Below, one piece after another: positions 42,924-51,569 of a stretch of 64,000 nt of DNA. The position numbers and the translations under genes are program-made. The stretch's first letter is position 1. Each line of letters opens with the position of its first letter. The notes beneath the pieces were generated by a model. That model had not been told where the DNA came from, made no database searches, and saw only the letters and a program-made list of their open reading frames with translations. Where the stretch lies: the NCBI RefSeq assembly GCF_025685415.1, contig NZ_JAGSYB010000001.1, positions 2,852,001 to 2,916,000 of the forward strand, given 5' to 3'. This DNA comes from Terriglobus aquaticus (lineage in GTDB: Bacteria > Acidobacteriota > Terriglobia > Terriglobales > Acidobacteriaceae).

Positions 42924-43688
42924 ATGTTTTCCTTTCACGACAAGATCGTTCTAGTCACCGGCGCCGGTTCCGGCATTGGTGAGGCCGCCGCACGCGCCTT
43001 TGCCAAGGCAGGCGCCACGCTGGTGCTGGCCGACAAAGACAAGTCCCGGCTGAAGAAGCTGACCGAAGAACTAGGCGAAAGCCGCGGCATGGCTCGCGTG
43101 GTCGACACCAGCGACCCGGACGATTGCGAAGACCTGGTCGCGGCCGCCGTGAAGAAGTTTGGCAAGCTGGACGTGCTGGTGAACGACGCGGGCGTGGACC
43201 ACATGGGCGCCGTGGACGAGGGCAGCCTGAAGGAGTGGGAGCGCGTGATGGGCACCGACCTGAACGGCTACTTCTACATGATCCGGTTCGCGATTCCACA
43301 CCTGCGCAAATCCAAGGGATGCATTGTGAACGTGTCCAGCGTGAGCGGTCTGGGCGGCGACTGGAATCACTCGTTCTACAACGCGGCAAAGGGCGCGATC
43401 ACCAACTTCACCCGTGCGCTGGCGCTGGATGAGGCGAAGCACGGGGTTCGCGTGAACGCGGTGAACCCGTCGCTGGTCTACACCGCGATGACCAAGCAGA
43501 TGAAGGCGAATCCGAAGCTGATCAAGAAGTTCGAAGAGCGCATTCCGCTGGGGCGTGGTGCGGAGCCGGCCGACATCGCGGGGCCGATCCTGTTCCTGGC
43601 CAGTGAGGCTGCGCATTTCGTCACGGGCGTGAACTTGCCGGTCGATGGCGGACTGACCGCCTCAAACGGCCAGCCGATGCTGGAGTAG
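42924..43688 (+). CDS. Short-chain dehydrogenase/reductase
   Basis: A 254-residue classical SDR. TGAGSGIG is the nucleotide-binding motif, NDAG replaces the usual NNAG, and the catalytic Ser, Tyr and Lys are in VNVSSVSG and FYNAAKGA. LASEAAHFVTG and NLPVDGG mark the usual C-terminal end. NAD(P)-dependent oxidation or reduction of an alcohol or ketone; substrate unknown. It meets the convergent GNAT gene end to end with no gap. Confidence 0.93.
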   Translation: MFSFHDKIVLVTGAGSGIGEAAARAFAKAGATLVLADKDKSRLKKLTEELGESRGMARVVDTSDPDDCEDLVAAAVKKFGKLDVLVNDAGVDHMGAVDEGSLKEWERVMGTDLNGYFYMIRFAIPHLRKSKGCIVNVSSVSGLGGDWNHSFYNAAKGAITNFTRALALDEAKHGVRVNAVNPSLVYTAMTKQMKANPKLIKKFEERIPLGRGAEPADIAGPILFLASEAAHFVTGVNLPVDGGLTASNGQPMLE

Positions 43689-44198
43689 TCAGGGCAGACC
43701 TGCGGCGAGCCGCGCGATGTCGTCGCCGGTGAGCCGCAGGTTTAGCCACTCACGCAGCACACTGGCGCCCAGGCTTTCGTAGAAGGCGAGCGATGGCGTG
43801 TTCCAGTCGAGACACTCCCATTGCAGGCGGGTGCATTCGCGATCGACCGCGACCTGAGCCAGGTGCTGTAGCAGTGCTTTGCCGAAACCGCGGCCGCGAT
43901 ACGCCGGCCGGACGAACAGGTCTTCCAGATAGAGCGACGGCCGGCCCTCCCACGTGGAGTACTGAAAGAAGTACAGCGCAAAGCCGGCAACGGCGTGCGA
44001 AGCGTTCTCGGCTGCGGCATCGAGCATCACGCATCGGAAGTACGGCTCGGGACCGAAGCCGTCGCGTAGCAGGTCCGCCTCGGTCGCCTTCGCCGCCTCG
44101 GGCTCTTTCTCGTAGAGCGCGAGCTCGCGAATTAGGGCTGCGATCTCACCAACATCTCCGGGCACAGCATTGCGGATGCGAAACGCGTCTTGACTCAC
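43689..44198 (-). CDS. GNAT-family N-acetyltransferase (diamine acetyltransferase-like)
   Basis: A 169-residue acetyltransferase from GTG 44198. LYLEDLFVRPAYRGRGFGKALLQHLA is the acetyl-CoA-binding motif A, followed by WECLDWNTPSLAFYESLGA, the motif-B pattern of spermidine/thialysine acetyltransferase-like proteins. The start overlaps the stop of the upstream gene (GTGA). The acceptor amine is not determined by sequence. Confidence 0.9.
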   Translation of the reverse strand: MSQDAFRIRNAVPGDVGEIAALIRELALYEKEPEAAKATEADLLRDGFGPEPYFRCVMLDAAAENASHAVAGFALYFFQYSTWEGRPSLYLEDLFVRPAYRGRGFGKALLQHLAQVAVDRECTRLQWECLDWNTPSLAFYESLGASVLREWLNLRLTGDDIARLAAGLP

Positions 44199-44905
44199 TC
44201 CGACTTGCCCTTCGCATCCTTGTTGTCAGAGGCCTTGTCGCTCGACGCCTTTGCGGCCTTCTCCGCGTCCACGTATTTGTCCAGTGGAACGGTGAACGCG
44301 AACAGCTCCGTGTGCTTCGCGTCGGCAAAGTGCGCCTGCTTCACGTAGATCTCCGCGTGGCGCAGCACCGGGTCGTCCAGGTCGCGCGTGTCGTAGAAGA
44401 GAAAGCCGGTCGCGGTGGTGTGGGGCGGCACCGTGGTTTCGGTGAAGCTGAAGTCCTTGTCGTCGTCCTGGATCTTCTTGTCGACCGGCGTGGAGTGGTA
44501 CGTGATCGGCGTGCCGGGGACGTGGCGCGGCTGGATGTCCTTGAAGCGGAAGAGCCGACGATTCATCTCGTCGGGCGTGGCGGCGGGCAGCTTAGTCCCA
44601 TCGGCCGCGATGAACTGGATGCGAACATCGCTCAGGTCCAGCGGCGTGTCGCTGTCGTTCTTCACGAAGATGCGGACGGGCAGGATGCTGTGGCCCACGT
44701 AGTCATTGCGGAAGAAATCGCCTTTGCTTCGCGTATCGAACGGCTCGGCAGCGACGGTGACCTTGTCCTTGTCGTGCGTGTCCCGCGCAGCAACGGTGCT
44801 GGCATCGGGCGCGGGCGGCGCCTTTTTAGCGGCCAGGAGTGCGGGCGTGCTCCCAAGCAACAGCAGCGACATGCGAAAGAGAAGTGCGGGACGCATACAC
44901 CTCAT
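44195..44905 (-). CDS. Exported hypothetical protein
   Basis: A 236-residue protein with a signal sequence (LLFRMSLLLLGSTPALLA). An alternative ATG at 44896 is only three residues later. The mature part has beta-strand-like segments (SILPVRIFVKNDSDTPLDLSDV, TATGFLFYDTRDLDD) and a charged Lys/Asp/Ser tail. No recognised motif. It is probably periplasmic or surface-exposed. The overlap with the acetyltransferase suggests co-expression, not a common function. Confidence 0.72.
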   Translation of the reverse strand: MRCMRPALLFRMSLLLLGSTPALLAAKKAPPAPDASTVAARDTHDKDKVTVAAEPFDTRSKGDFFRNDYVGHSILPVRIFVKNDSDTPLDLSDVRIQFIAADGTKLPAATPDEMNRRLFRFKDIQPRHVPGTPITYHSTPVDKKIQDDDKDFSFTETTVPPHTTATGFLFYDTRDLDDPVLRHAEIYVKQAHFADAKHTELFAFTVPLDKYVDAEKAAKASSDKASDNKDAKGKSE

Positions 44906-45045
44906 TAGACGACAGACGGGCGTGGAAGACCTCAGGCTCCGGCGGCTCTGCGACGAGCCTTTCGAAGCCGATCGCCAGAGTCATGCTCGATCGAGCAGAC
45001 GACGGCACCGGCCTTACAGCGGTACATTGAAGCAGTCTGCCGCTT

Positions 45046-46341
45046 ATGATCCTGTTCTCCTTTGGTCTGCTGCTTGCGCTTGTGCTCAGCGCCCCGGTTT
45101 GGGGCTGGCGCATGCTGCGGCAAGAGCGGTACCGGAAGGGGATGCGGGAGCGACTCGGTCAGGTGCCACAGCGGCTGTTGACCTGCGTGCAGGGCCGCCC
45201 GGTCGTGTGGGTGCATGCGGTCAGCGTGGGCGAAACCCTGGCGGCCGAGCGCATGGTGCGGGAGTTAGCCGCAGCCTTGCCTGGCTACGCCATTGTGCTT
45301 TCCACTACAACGCCGACCGGGCAGCAGGTGGCGCGCGAACGGTTCGGCGCAGACCGCGTGTTCTATTACCCGCTGGACTTCGCCTTTTCCGTGCGAGCCT
45401 ACCTGCGTGCGCTCAGGCCGTCGCTGCTGGTGCTGATGGAAAGTGAACTCTGGCCGCGCATGCTGCACGAGTGCGCGAGCGCGGGTATTCCGGTCGCGGT
45501 TGTGAATGCGCGAGTTAGTGATCGCTCCCTGCCACGCTATCGGGCGCTGCGCGCCGTGTGGAGACCGCTGCTGCGCAAGATCTCTCTCCTGCTGGCGCAG
45601 AGCGAATCGGATGCTGAGCGTTGGGAGAGCATCGGCGTTCCGGCAGACCGTGTGCGGACCACCGGCAACCTGAAGTACGACACCGCGAACGATCCTTCTT
45701 CGCCGCTTGCGGAGTTGGTGCGCCGGAGCCTGCCGGAGGACGCGCGCGTTGTAGTTGCCGGCAGCACGCACCCAGGGGAAGACGCGCCCGTGCTGCGCGC
45801 CTACGCGGGCGCTGCCCGGCAAAGCCAGGTTTCGAGTGTGCTGATCCTTGCGCCGCGCCATACCGAGCGCAGCGCCGATGTGCACGCCCTTGCGACGGAG
45901 TGCGGCCTGGAACCCGTTCTGCTGAGTGAGTGGCGTTTCAGCACACAACCGCTGCAGGATCACGCGGTGCTGCTGATCGATACGGTGGGCGAGCTCGCTT
46001 CGCTGTACGCGCTTGCCACCTGCGCGTTCATCGGTGGCAGCCTGGTGAATAGCGGTGGGCATAACCCACTTGAGGCAGCGCAGTTCTCAGTTCCGGTCGC
46101 AACCGGACCGCACTTTCAGAACTTCCGCACCATGCTGGAGGGCATGGTTGCGCAGAACGCCATCACGATCGTTCCAGGCGAAGACGCCCTGGAGCAGTGG
46201 TTCCTCGGCTTTCTGCAGCAGGAAGACGAAACCGACGACGAGGCCGGCGCGCGTGCGCGGGCCTTCTACGAGCAGCAGCGGGGCGCAACCGCACGTGTGA
46301 TGGCAGCGCTGGTACCGCTGGCCACCCGGACGCGCACGTGA
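45046..46341 (+). CDS. waaA: 3-deoxy-D-manno-octulosonic acid (Kdo) transferase
   Basis: A 431-residue glycosyltransferase, inner-membrane anchored by one N-terminal helix. WaaA motifs include WVHAVSVGE, LSTTTPTG, MESELWPRML (the catalytic Glu region is in VHAVSVGE) and GGSLVNSGGHNPLEAA near the C-terminus. It adds Kdo to lipid IVA. The lpxK start overlaps its stop, making a lipid A/core operon. Confidence 0.95.
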   Translation: MILFSFGLLLALVLSAPVWGWRMLRQERYRKGMRERLGQVPQRLLTCVQGRPVVWVHAVSVGETLAAERMVRELAAALPGYAIVLSTTTPTGQQVARERFGADRVFYYPLDFAFSVRAYLRALRPSLLVLMESELWPRMLHECASAGIPVAVVNARVSDRSLPRYRALRAVWRPLLRKISLLLAQSESDAERWESIGVPADRVRTTGNLKYDTANDPSSPLAELVRRSLPEDARVVVAGSTHPGEDAPVLRAYAGAARQSQVSSVLILAPRHTERSADVHALATECGLEPVLLSEWRFSTQPLQDHAVLLIDTVGELASLYALATCAFIGGSLVNSGGHNPLEAAQFSVPVATGPHFQNFRTMLEGMVAQNAITIVPGEDALEQWFLGFLQQEDETDDEAGARARAFYEQQRGATARVMAALVPLATRTRT

Positions 46342-47405
46342 CGGCGCGACGTCCCATGCTGCTGCCGCTGGTGCCGCTCTACCGTGCGGGGCTGGCGCTG
46401 AAAACCTGGCGCTTCGACCACTCTCGGAACGTTGCGCGCGAATTGCGCGATCCCGTGATCAGCGTGGGCGGCCTGTCCGCCGGCGGTTCGGGCAAGACGC
46501 CATTCCTGATCGCGCTGGCGAAGCTGGTCCGCGAGCTTGGCTATGCTCCCAATGTGCTGTCGCGTGGTTACGGCCGCACCACCAAGGGTGTGCTGCGCGT
46601 GAACCCGCAGGGCACGGCCGCGGAGTTCGGAGACGAGCCGCTGCTGCTGGCACGCACCCTGGGCGCTCCGGTGTACGTGGGCGCGGAGCGTTATGACGCA
46701 GGCCTGCTCGCCGAGACGGAGCTGCCCGATTTCCACCGCGCGATCCACCTGCTGGACGACGGATTCGCGCATCGTGGGTTGGTTCGCACCATCGACATCG
46801 TGCTGCTAACAGAGGAGGACGTTCGTGACCACCTGCTGCCTGCGGGTAATTTGCGCGAGCCGATCTCTGCGCTGCGCCGCGCGGATGTGGTGGTGCTGCG
46901 CGCAGCGGAAGCAGCAGCGTTGCAACCGGTACTGGAAGAAGCACTGCGCGGCGCGGCCAAGCCGATTCGTACGTGGACCATTGAGCGCCGGATGACGCTG
47001 CCCGCGACCATGCCGTCTGCACCGCTGGTGTTCAGCGCGATAGCGCGACCTGCAGATTTCGAGAGCATGCTTGCAAAGCGCGGCGTCGCTGCGGCCGCAA
47101 CACACCGATTTCGCGACCATCACCGTTACTCGCAGTGCGACTTGGATACGCTGTTGCACAAAGCCCGGCAGAGCAGGGCGGGCGGCTTTGTGACCACGGC
47201 GAAGGATGCCGTGAAGCTGGATGCCGCGATGCTGTCCGCCTTGCGAGCGCACGGCACTCTCGCGGTGGCCGATGCCGTGGTCACGTTGCGGGACGAAGCA
47301 CGCTGCGCCGAAGATTTGAAACATCTGCTGCGCGAACGCACACGCCTGGCGAAGCACATCGTCGGGCCGAGACCAGGAACGACGCTGCGCGAGAGGCCGC
47401 GATGA
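46338..47405 (+). CDS. lpxK: Tetraacyldisaccharide 4'-kinase
   Basis: I choose GTG 46338 because it overlaps the waaA stop (GTGA), giving 355 residues, as in LpxK. An N-terminal membrane-associated segment (LVPLYRAGLALKTWRF) is followed by the P-loop GGLSAGGSGKTPF, LSRGYGR and the catalytic HLLDDGFAHRGL motif. It phosphorylates the 4' position of lipid A disaccharide. The next gene overlaps (ATGA). Confidence 0.95.
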   Translation: MTARRPMLLPLVPLYRAGLALKTWRFDHSRNVARELRDPVISVGGLSAGGSGKTPFLIALAKLVRELGYAPNVLSRGYGRTTKGVLRVNPQGTAAEFGDEPLLLARTLGAPVYVGAERYDAGLLAETELPDFHRAIHLLDDGFAHRGLVRTIDIVLLTEEDVRDHLLPAGNLREPISALRRADVVVLRAAEAAALQPVLEEALRGAAKPIRTWTIERRMTLPATMPSAPLVFSAIARPADFESMLAKRGVAAAATHRFRDHHRYSQCDLDTLLHKARQSRAGGFVTTAKDAVKLDAAMLSALRAHGTLAVADAVVTLRDEARCAEDLKHLLRERTRLAKHIVGPRPGTTLRERPR

Positions 47406-48562
47406 AGCCTTTCGGACAGACCGCTTTGCAACGCAAAGTGGACACCGGCACACCGCGTTTCCTGATCGTGCGCGTGGGTGCCATGGGCGACGTGATCCAC
47501 GCCCTGCCCGCCGTCGCCATGCTGCGCGAGGCGTTACCGCAGGCGCACATCGGCTGGGCGATCGAGCCGCGCTGGTTGCCCTTGCTGTGCACGGAGGGTA
47601 CCGCCGCGCGCGACCCAGACTGCATGCCGCTGGTGGATTCGGTTCACCGGGTCGAGGCCAAGCAGTGGAACAGGCAGCCCGTCTCGCTCGCAACGTTGCG
47701 CAGCATCCTGGCACTGCGCCGCGAGTTGCGCCAGCAGCACTATGACATTGCCATCGACTTGCAGGGCACGCTTCGCTCTGCCGTGATCGCACGCATGAGC
47801 GGCGCGCGTGTCGTGATCGGGAGTGCAGCACCGCGCGAAGATCTGGCGCGTCGGTTCTACAGCAAACGCGTGCCTCGCGCTGCGACCCACGTGGTAGATC
47901 AGGCAATGGAGCTTGTGCGGGCCGCTGTTCCGGCCGCGAAAATTACGTCCGAGATGCTCCACACCCTATCGGGACCGTTGCTGCCGCGAGACCACCAAGC
48001 CGAGGCAGAGTGGGAGCGCCGACGCGAGGAACTGTGTGAGCAGCGGCGGCCCGTTTTGTTGGCCGCGACCGCTGGTTGGGGCGCGAAGGAGTGGCCGCCC
48101 GAAAAGTTTGCCGAGCTCGCCGCTGCGCTGGTCAACCGAGGGGAGTGCGTTTTGCTGAACACGCCGCCTGGGCAGGTGGACGCGGTGACGCAGCGGGTGC
48201 TGGACACCGTTCGCACGCGATCTCCTGCAGAGGCGCGGCATGTTCACGCTTTCGACGCGACGCTGCCGATGCTGATCGCTGCAACCCGATGCGCGAGGGC
48301 TGTGATCGCCGGCGATACCGGTCCGCTGCATCTTGCGGAAGCCGTCGGCACGCCAGCGCTCGGTCTGTTCGGACCGACAGACCCAGCGCGGACGGGGCCT
48401 CGCCGTGACAGTATCTGCCTGCGCGATGCGACGAGCGTAACGGATCATCGGCGCCACGCCGCGACCGAGGCCGGTCTGGCCCGCATGCCCGTCGGTTCCG
48501 TGTTCGAGGCCTTTGTGTCGCTAACCCAGCAAACACGCGAGCGCGAAACACGTAGCTGCTGA
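47402..48562 (+). CDS. waaC: Glycosyltransferase family 9, heptosyltransferase I-like
   Basis: A 386-residue GT9 protein from ATG 47402 (overlapping the lpxK stop). It has FLIVRVGAMGDVIHALPAV, YDIAIDLQGTLRSAVIARMSG, and the C-terminal nucleotide-sugar motif VIAGDTGPLHLAEAVGTPALGLFGPTDP. WaaC adds the first heptose to Kdo. Placement after waaA and lpxK supports a core-LPS role. Whether the sugar is heptose in this organism is unproven. Confidence 0.85.
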   Translation: MKPFGQTALQRKVDTGTPRFLIVRVGAMGDVIHALPAVAMLREALPQAHIGWAIEPRWLPLLCTEGTAARDPDCMPLVDSVHRVEAKQWNRQPVSLATLRSILALRRELRQQHYDIAIDLQGTLRSAVIARMSGARVVIGSAAPREDLARRFYSKRVPRAATHVVDQAMELVRAAVPAAKITSEMLHTLSGPLLPRDHQAEAEWERRREELCEQRRPVLLAATAGWGAKEWPPEKFAELAAALVNRGECVLLNTPPGQVDAVTQRVLDTVRTRSPAEARHVHAFDATLPMLIAATRCARAVIAGDTGPLHLAEAVGTPALGLFGPTDPARTGPRRDSICLRDATSVTDHRRHAATEAGLARMPVGSVFEAFVSLTQQTRERETRSC

Positions 48563-48666
48563 GGGATGTTGCGAAGCAACGCAGGACGAGTTGGCGGCTG
48601 GAGGCGTGATAATAACGTTGCCGCGAACCTTCGCGAGCGCCACACTCGAAAGGTTCCGCGCAAGTT

Positions 48667-49269
48667 TTGAAAGAGAGCTGGGTTGCCGATAAGAGTTGGG
48701 CCGAGCGTGCCGTGCGCCGCTTCCGTGTGCCGCTTGGGTTCCTGTTCGCAATCGCGTTCCTCGTCTTCGCGCGGCCCACTGTGCTGTCGCTGTTTGCATC
48801 GTTGCTGCTTGTGATTCCGGGGCTATGGCTGCGCGGATACGCCGCCGGCTACGTGAACAAGAACGCCGAAATCACGCAAACAGGCCCCTACGCCTGGACG
48901 CGCAATCCGCTTTACCTGGGCAGCCTGCTGGCGGCCACGGGCTTTGTCAGCGCGGGACGCAACCTGTGGCTTCTGCTGGCGTTTGTTCTGCTGTTCGCTG
49001 CCATTTATGGCCCGGTGATCTGGTCGGAGGAGCAGTTCCTGCTGCGCCGCTTTCCGGCTTATGCCGTGTACATGCGCGCAGTGCCGCGGCTCTTCCCAAG
49101 CCCGTTTCGCCACCTGCGCACCGATCGCGCACACCCGGGCGGTGGGTTTTCCCCGGAGCGCTACCGCAAACACCGCGAGTACAATTCTGCGATAGGTGCC
49201 GCTGTGCTGTACGCGGTGCTGATCACGCTGTTGCTGTTGCGTCAGCACGGAGTGCTTCCCGGGCAGTAG
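48667..49269 (+). CDS. Isoprenylcysteine carboxyl methyltransferase (ICMT/PEMT)-family membrane protein
   Basis: About 200 residues from a TTG at 48667 with a poor ribosome site, so the start is uncertain. It has four to five membrane helices and the family core GPYAWTRNPLYLGSLL plus IWSEEQFLLRRFPAYAVYM, which bind S-adenosylmethionine in ICMT relatives. Bacterial members methylate lipids or unknown substrates; here it follows lipid A genes. Substrate unassigned. Confidence 0.78.
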   Translation: MKESWVADKSWAERAVRRFRVPLGFLFAIAFLVFARPTVLSLFASLLLVIPGLWLRGYAAGYVNKNAEITQTGPYAWTRNPLYLGSLLAATGFVSAGRNLWLLLAFVLLFAAIYGPVIWSEEQFLLRRFPAYAVYMRAVPRLFPSPFRHLRTDRAHPGGGFSPERYRKHREYNSAIGAAVLYAVLITLLLLRQHGVLPGQ

Positions 49270-49320
49270 CACGGACCAGGGCTCATCCCGAGCCCAGAAG
49301 CGAAAGGGGCCAAACGAGTC

Positions 49321-50151
49321 TTGTTGCAACTGTGCCGTCGCCGGCTTCTCGCTTCGCTGTGCCTGCTGACGTGTGCTGCAGCAGCGCGCGCGCAAAGGGA
49401 AGGCATACCGCCCGCGACCGCGCCGCCGGTGCTGCCTCCCACGGCGGGCTACAGCTACCCGCAGCACCAGACGTTGACCTACACGGTAGATTGGCGCGTG
49501 TTTACGGCCGGCCGGGTGCAGTTCCAGTTGGACCAGCAGGGCGGACTCGCCCGCGTGCAGGCCACGGCGGACACCGTGGGCGCGACCAACATGATCTACC
49601 AGGTGATCGACCGCTTCCAGTCCACCTTCAATCCGCAGACGAACTGTTCCGGCGGCTTTACCAAGCAGACCCAGGAGGGCCGCCGCAAGATCCAGAGCGA
49701 GCTGGTCTTTACGCCGGGTGCGGGAGCGCCGCCGACGCGGCCTGCCGGTGCGCTGGGCACGCAGGCTCTTACCGAGCGCAACCTGATCAAGGGCACGTCC
49801 AAGCAGCAGCAGGGTCAGATCCCGGCCTGCTCCATCGATTCCCTGTCCGGCATCTTCTACGTGGGATCGCAGAACCTGCAGATCGGCCAGGACCTCCACC
49901 TGCCGCTGGCCGACGCCATGCGCACCGTAGGTGTGACGGTAAAAGTGGAGGCTCGCGAAGAGGTAAAGACGCCCGCCGGCACCTTCAACACCATTCGCGT
50001 GCAGCCCACCGCAGATGCGGGCGTGGTGAAAAACCGCGGCACCATCACCATCTGGTACACCGATGACCCGCGCCACATCCCGGTACAGATCCGGGCCAAG
50101 CTGTTCTGGGGAACTCTGACGTTTCACCTGCAATCGCAGGAAACGCGCTAG
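49321..50151 (+). CDS. DUF3108-domain exported protein
   Basis: A 276-residue protein from TTG 49321 (another TTG at 49324), with AAAGGGG upstream. Signal sequence LLASLCLLTCAAAARA; the mature part is beta-rich, with YTVDWRVFTAGRV, IYQVIDRFQSTFNP and VKTPAGTFNTIRVQPT typical of DUF3108 proteins, which are periplasmic and of unknown function. No partner gene is apparent. Confidence 0.8.
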   Translation: MLQLCRRRLLASLCLLTCAAAARAQREGIPPATAPPVLPPTAGYSYPQHQTLTYTVDWRVFTAGRVQFQLDQQGGLARVQATADTVGATNMIYQVIDRFQSTFNPQTNCSGGFTKQTQEGRRKIQSELVFTPGAGAPPTRPAGALGTQALTERNLIKGTSKQQQGQIPACSIDSLSGIFYVGSQNLQIGQDLHLPLADAMRTVGVTVKVEAREEVKTPAGTFNTIRVQPTADAGVVKNRGTITIWYTDDPRHIPVQIRAKLFWGTLTFHLQSQETR

Positions 50152-50159
50152 CCCCGTCG

Positions 50160-50174
50160 GCCGCTTTAAGCGGC
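50160..50174. terminator. Small hairpin between convergent genes
   Basis: GCCGC-TTTAA-GCGGC is a perfect inverted repeat in the 33-base gap between the DUF3108 gene and the convergent receiver-like gene. It has no clear T-tract, so a bidirectional terminator role is only suggested by position. Confidence 0.35.
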
Positions 50175-50184
50175 TCCCTCCCGC

Positions 50185-50589
50185 CTACCTGTGCCCTCGC
50201 TCTAGGTCTTCCTCATGCTCCAGCAACTCACTACTTTGGTTGGGGAACAGGGTCTGCAGCGCCTCCAGCAGCTTTGGCGGAGAGAAGTTGTCGATCACGG
50301 CATCGGGAGTGCGCGGTCCAAGGCTCAGTCGCCCGTCGCCAACAATGATCAGCTTCACGTCCGGCGTCTGCCCCAACGCTTCAAGCAGGCCCAAAGCGTG
50401 CGTGTCCAACAAAGCTCCGTTCACGATCAGGGCATCCACAGCCGGGAAGCGCAGCAACGTGCTTACCGCCTCTTCGCAGGAGTAAGCCGTAATCACGTTG
50501 TACTTTGCAGTCTCCAGCACCAGCTTGCGGCTGGACAGACTGCGGGCGTGCTCGGGATCAACCACAAGAAAACAGGGACGTCGTTGCAC
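50185..50589 (-). CDS. Receiver-like protein with altered phosphorylation site
   Basis: A 134-residue stand-alone receiver-fold protein from GTG 50589 (GGAGG six bases upstream). CFLVVDPEHA and a later hydrophobic strand ALIVNGALL align with the acidic pocket and phospho-acceptor strands of CheY-like proteins, but the expected Asp is Asn, the acidic pair is reduced, and the usual Lys in the last strand is missing (VIDNFSPPK). It is thus probably not phosphorylated and acts by protein contact, if it functions. Downstream gene is prmC. Confidence 0.68.
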   Translation of the reverse strand: MQRRPCFLVVDPEHARSLSSRKLVLETAKYNVITAYSCEEAVSTLLRFPAVDALIVNGALLDTHALGLLEALGQTPDVKLIIVGDGRLSLGPRTPDAVIDNFSPPKLLEALQTLFPNQSSELLEHEEDLERGHR

Positions 50590-50619
50590 GCGGAACCTCC
50601 AGGATGTACGGGAACCTCG

Positions 50620-51528
50620 CTAGTGTCTCCGAGCCGATACGACGCGCGCAATCCCCTGAAGGTCCGGGCGAACCTGCACTGCATGAAATCCTTTCCGCAA
50701 CGCCTCCAGAATCCAGGTCACCTCGCCGCCGGTTTCCATCAGCAGCAGGCCTCCCGGGCAGAGGCGGGCGTGGGCCTCAGGGATGAGCCTGCGATAGACG
50801 TCCATGCCATCATGCCCGGCGAACAGGGCCAGGCTCGGCTCGAACTCGCGCACCTCGGCGTGCAGCGTCGGCGCATCCGGCAGAGGGATGTAGGGCGGGT
50901 TCGACACGATCACGTCAAAGCAAGCGTCGTCGCGCAAGTTCGCAAACAGATCGGACTCCAGGAAGCGAATCCGTCCCGCAGCGCCCAGCCGTTCCGCATT
51001 GCGCTGGGCCACCAAAAGCGCCTCCCGTGAGATGTCCAGGGCGGTCACCTGACTCCCCGGCAGTTCCAGCGCAAGCGTCACCGCCAGAGCGCCGGAGCCG
51101 GTACCCACGTCGGCGATGCGCAACGCGGCGTTGCGGTCCGGTACGGATTCCAGGACTGCGGTGACGATGTCCTCGGTCTCCGGCCGCGGGATGAGGACAT
51201 CGGGTGTCACCCGGAAATCGCGGCCGTAGAACTCCTGGGAGCCGCGCAGATGCTGCATGGGCTCGGCTTTTAACCGGCGCTGCACCAGCTCGGATAATCG
51301 CTCCTGCTGGGCAGAGGTCAGAGCGGCTTCCGGATGCGCCAGCCGCGCAACACGCGACGTGCCGGTCGCGATTTCGACCAGTTGCGATGCATCCAGCCGG
51401 GCGCGGTCGCGAAGATCTTCGCGGATGCGAAGCTGCTGCTCGGCCCAGAGCTCTGCCTCACGCAGGGTCATGCGGCCCGGAGTCGCCGCCGGGCCAGAAG
51501 AGGTGCTTTCGGTAGCCTCCGGATTCAT
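50620..51528 (-). CDS. prmC: Release factor glutamine methyltransferase
   Basis: 302 residues from ATG 51528. The N-terminal helical domain is followed by FYGRDFRVTPDVLIPRPETE, the S-adenosylmethionine loop IADVGTGSGALAV and the catalytic NPPY in IVSNPPYIP. PrmC methylates the Gln of the GGQ motif in release factors RF1 and RF2. Gene lies 41 bases downstream of the glycerate kinase gene on the same strand. Confidence 0.94.
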   Translation of the reverse strand: MNPEATESTSSGPAATPGRMTLREAELWAEQQLRIREDLRDRARLDASQLVEIATGTSRVARLAHPEAALTSAQQERLSELVQRRLKAEPMQHLRGSQEFYGRDFRVTPDVLIPRPETEDIVTAVLESVPDRNAALRIADVGTGSGALAVTLALELPGSQVTALDISREALLVAQRNAERLGAAGRIRFLESDLFANLRDDACFDVIVSNPPYIPLPDAPTLHAEVREFEPSLALFAGHDGMDVYRRLIPEAHARLCPGGLLLMETGGEVTWILEALRKGFHAVQVRPDLQGIARVVSARRH

Positions 51529-51569
51529 GCCATCAGCGTAACGGACGCACTCGCTGCCGGCTCCACGGC

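Noticed and set aside
48696-50066. Open frame of about 450 codons overlapping the ICMT-family and DUF3108 genes
   Set aside because: It crosses two recognised genes in a different frame and has Arg/Pro/Ala-rich shadow composition.
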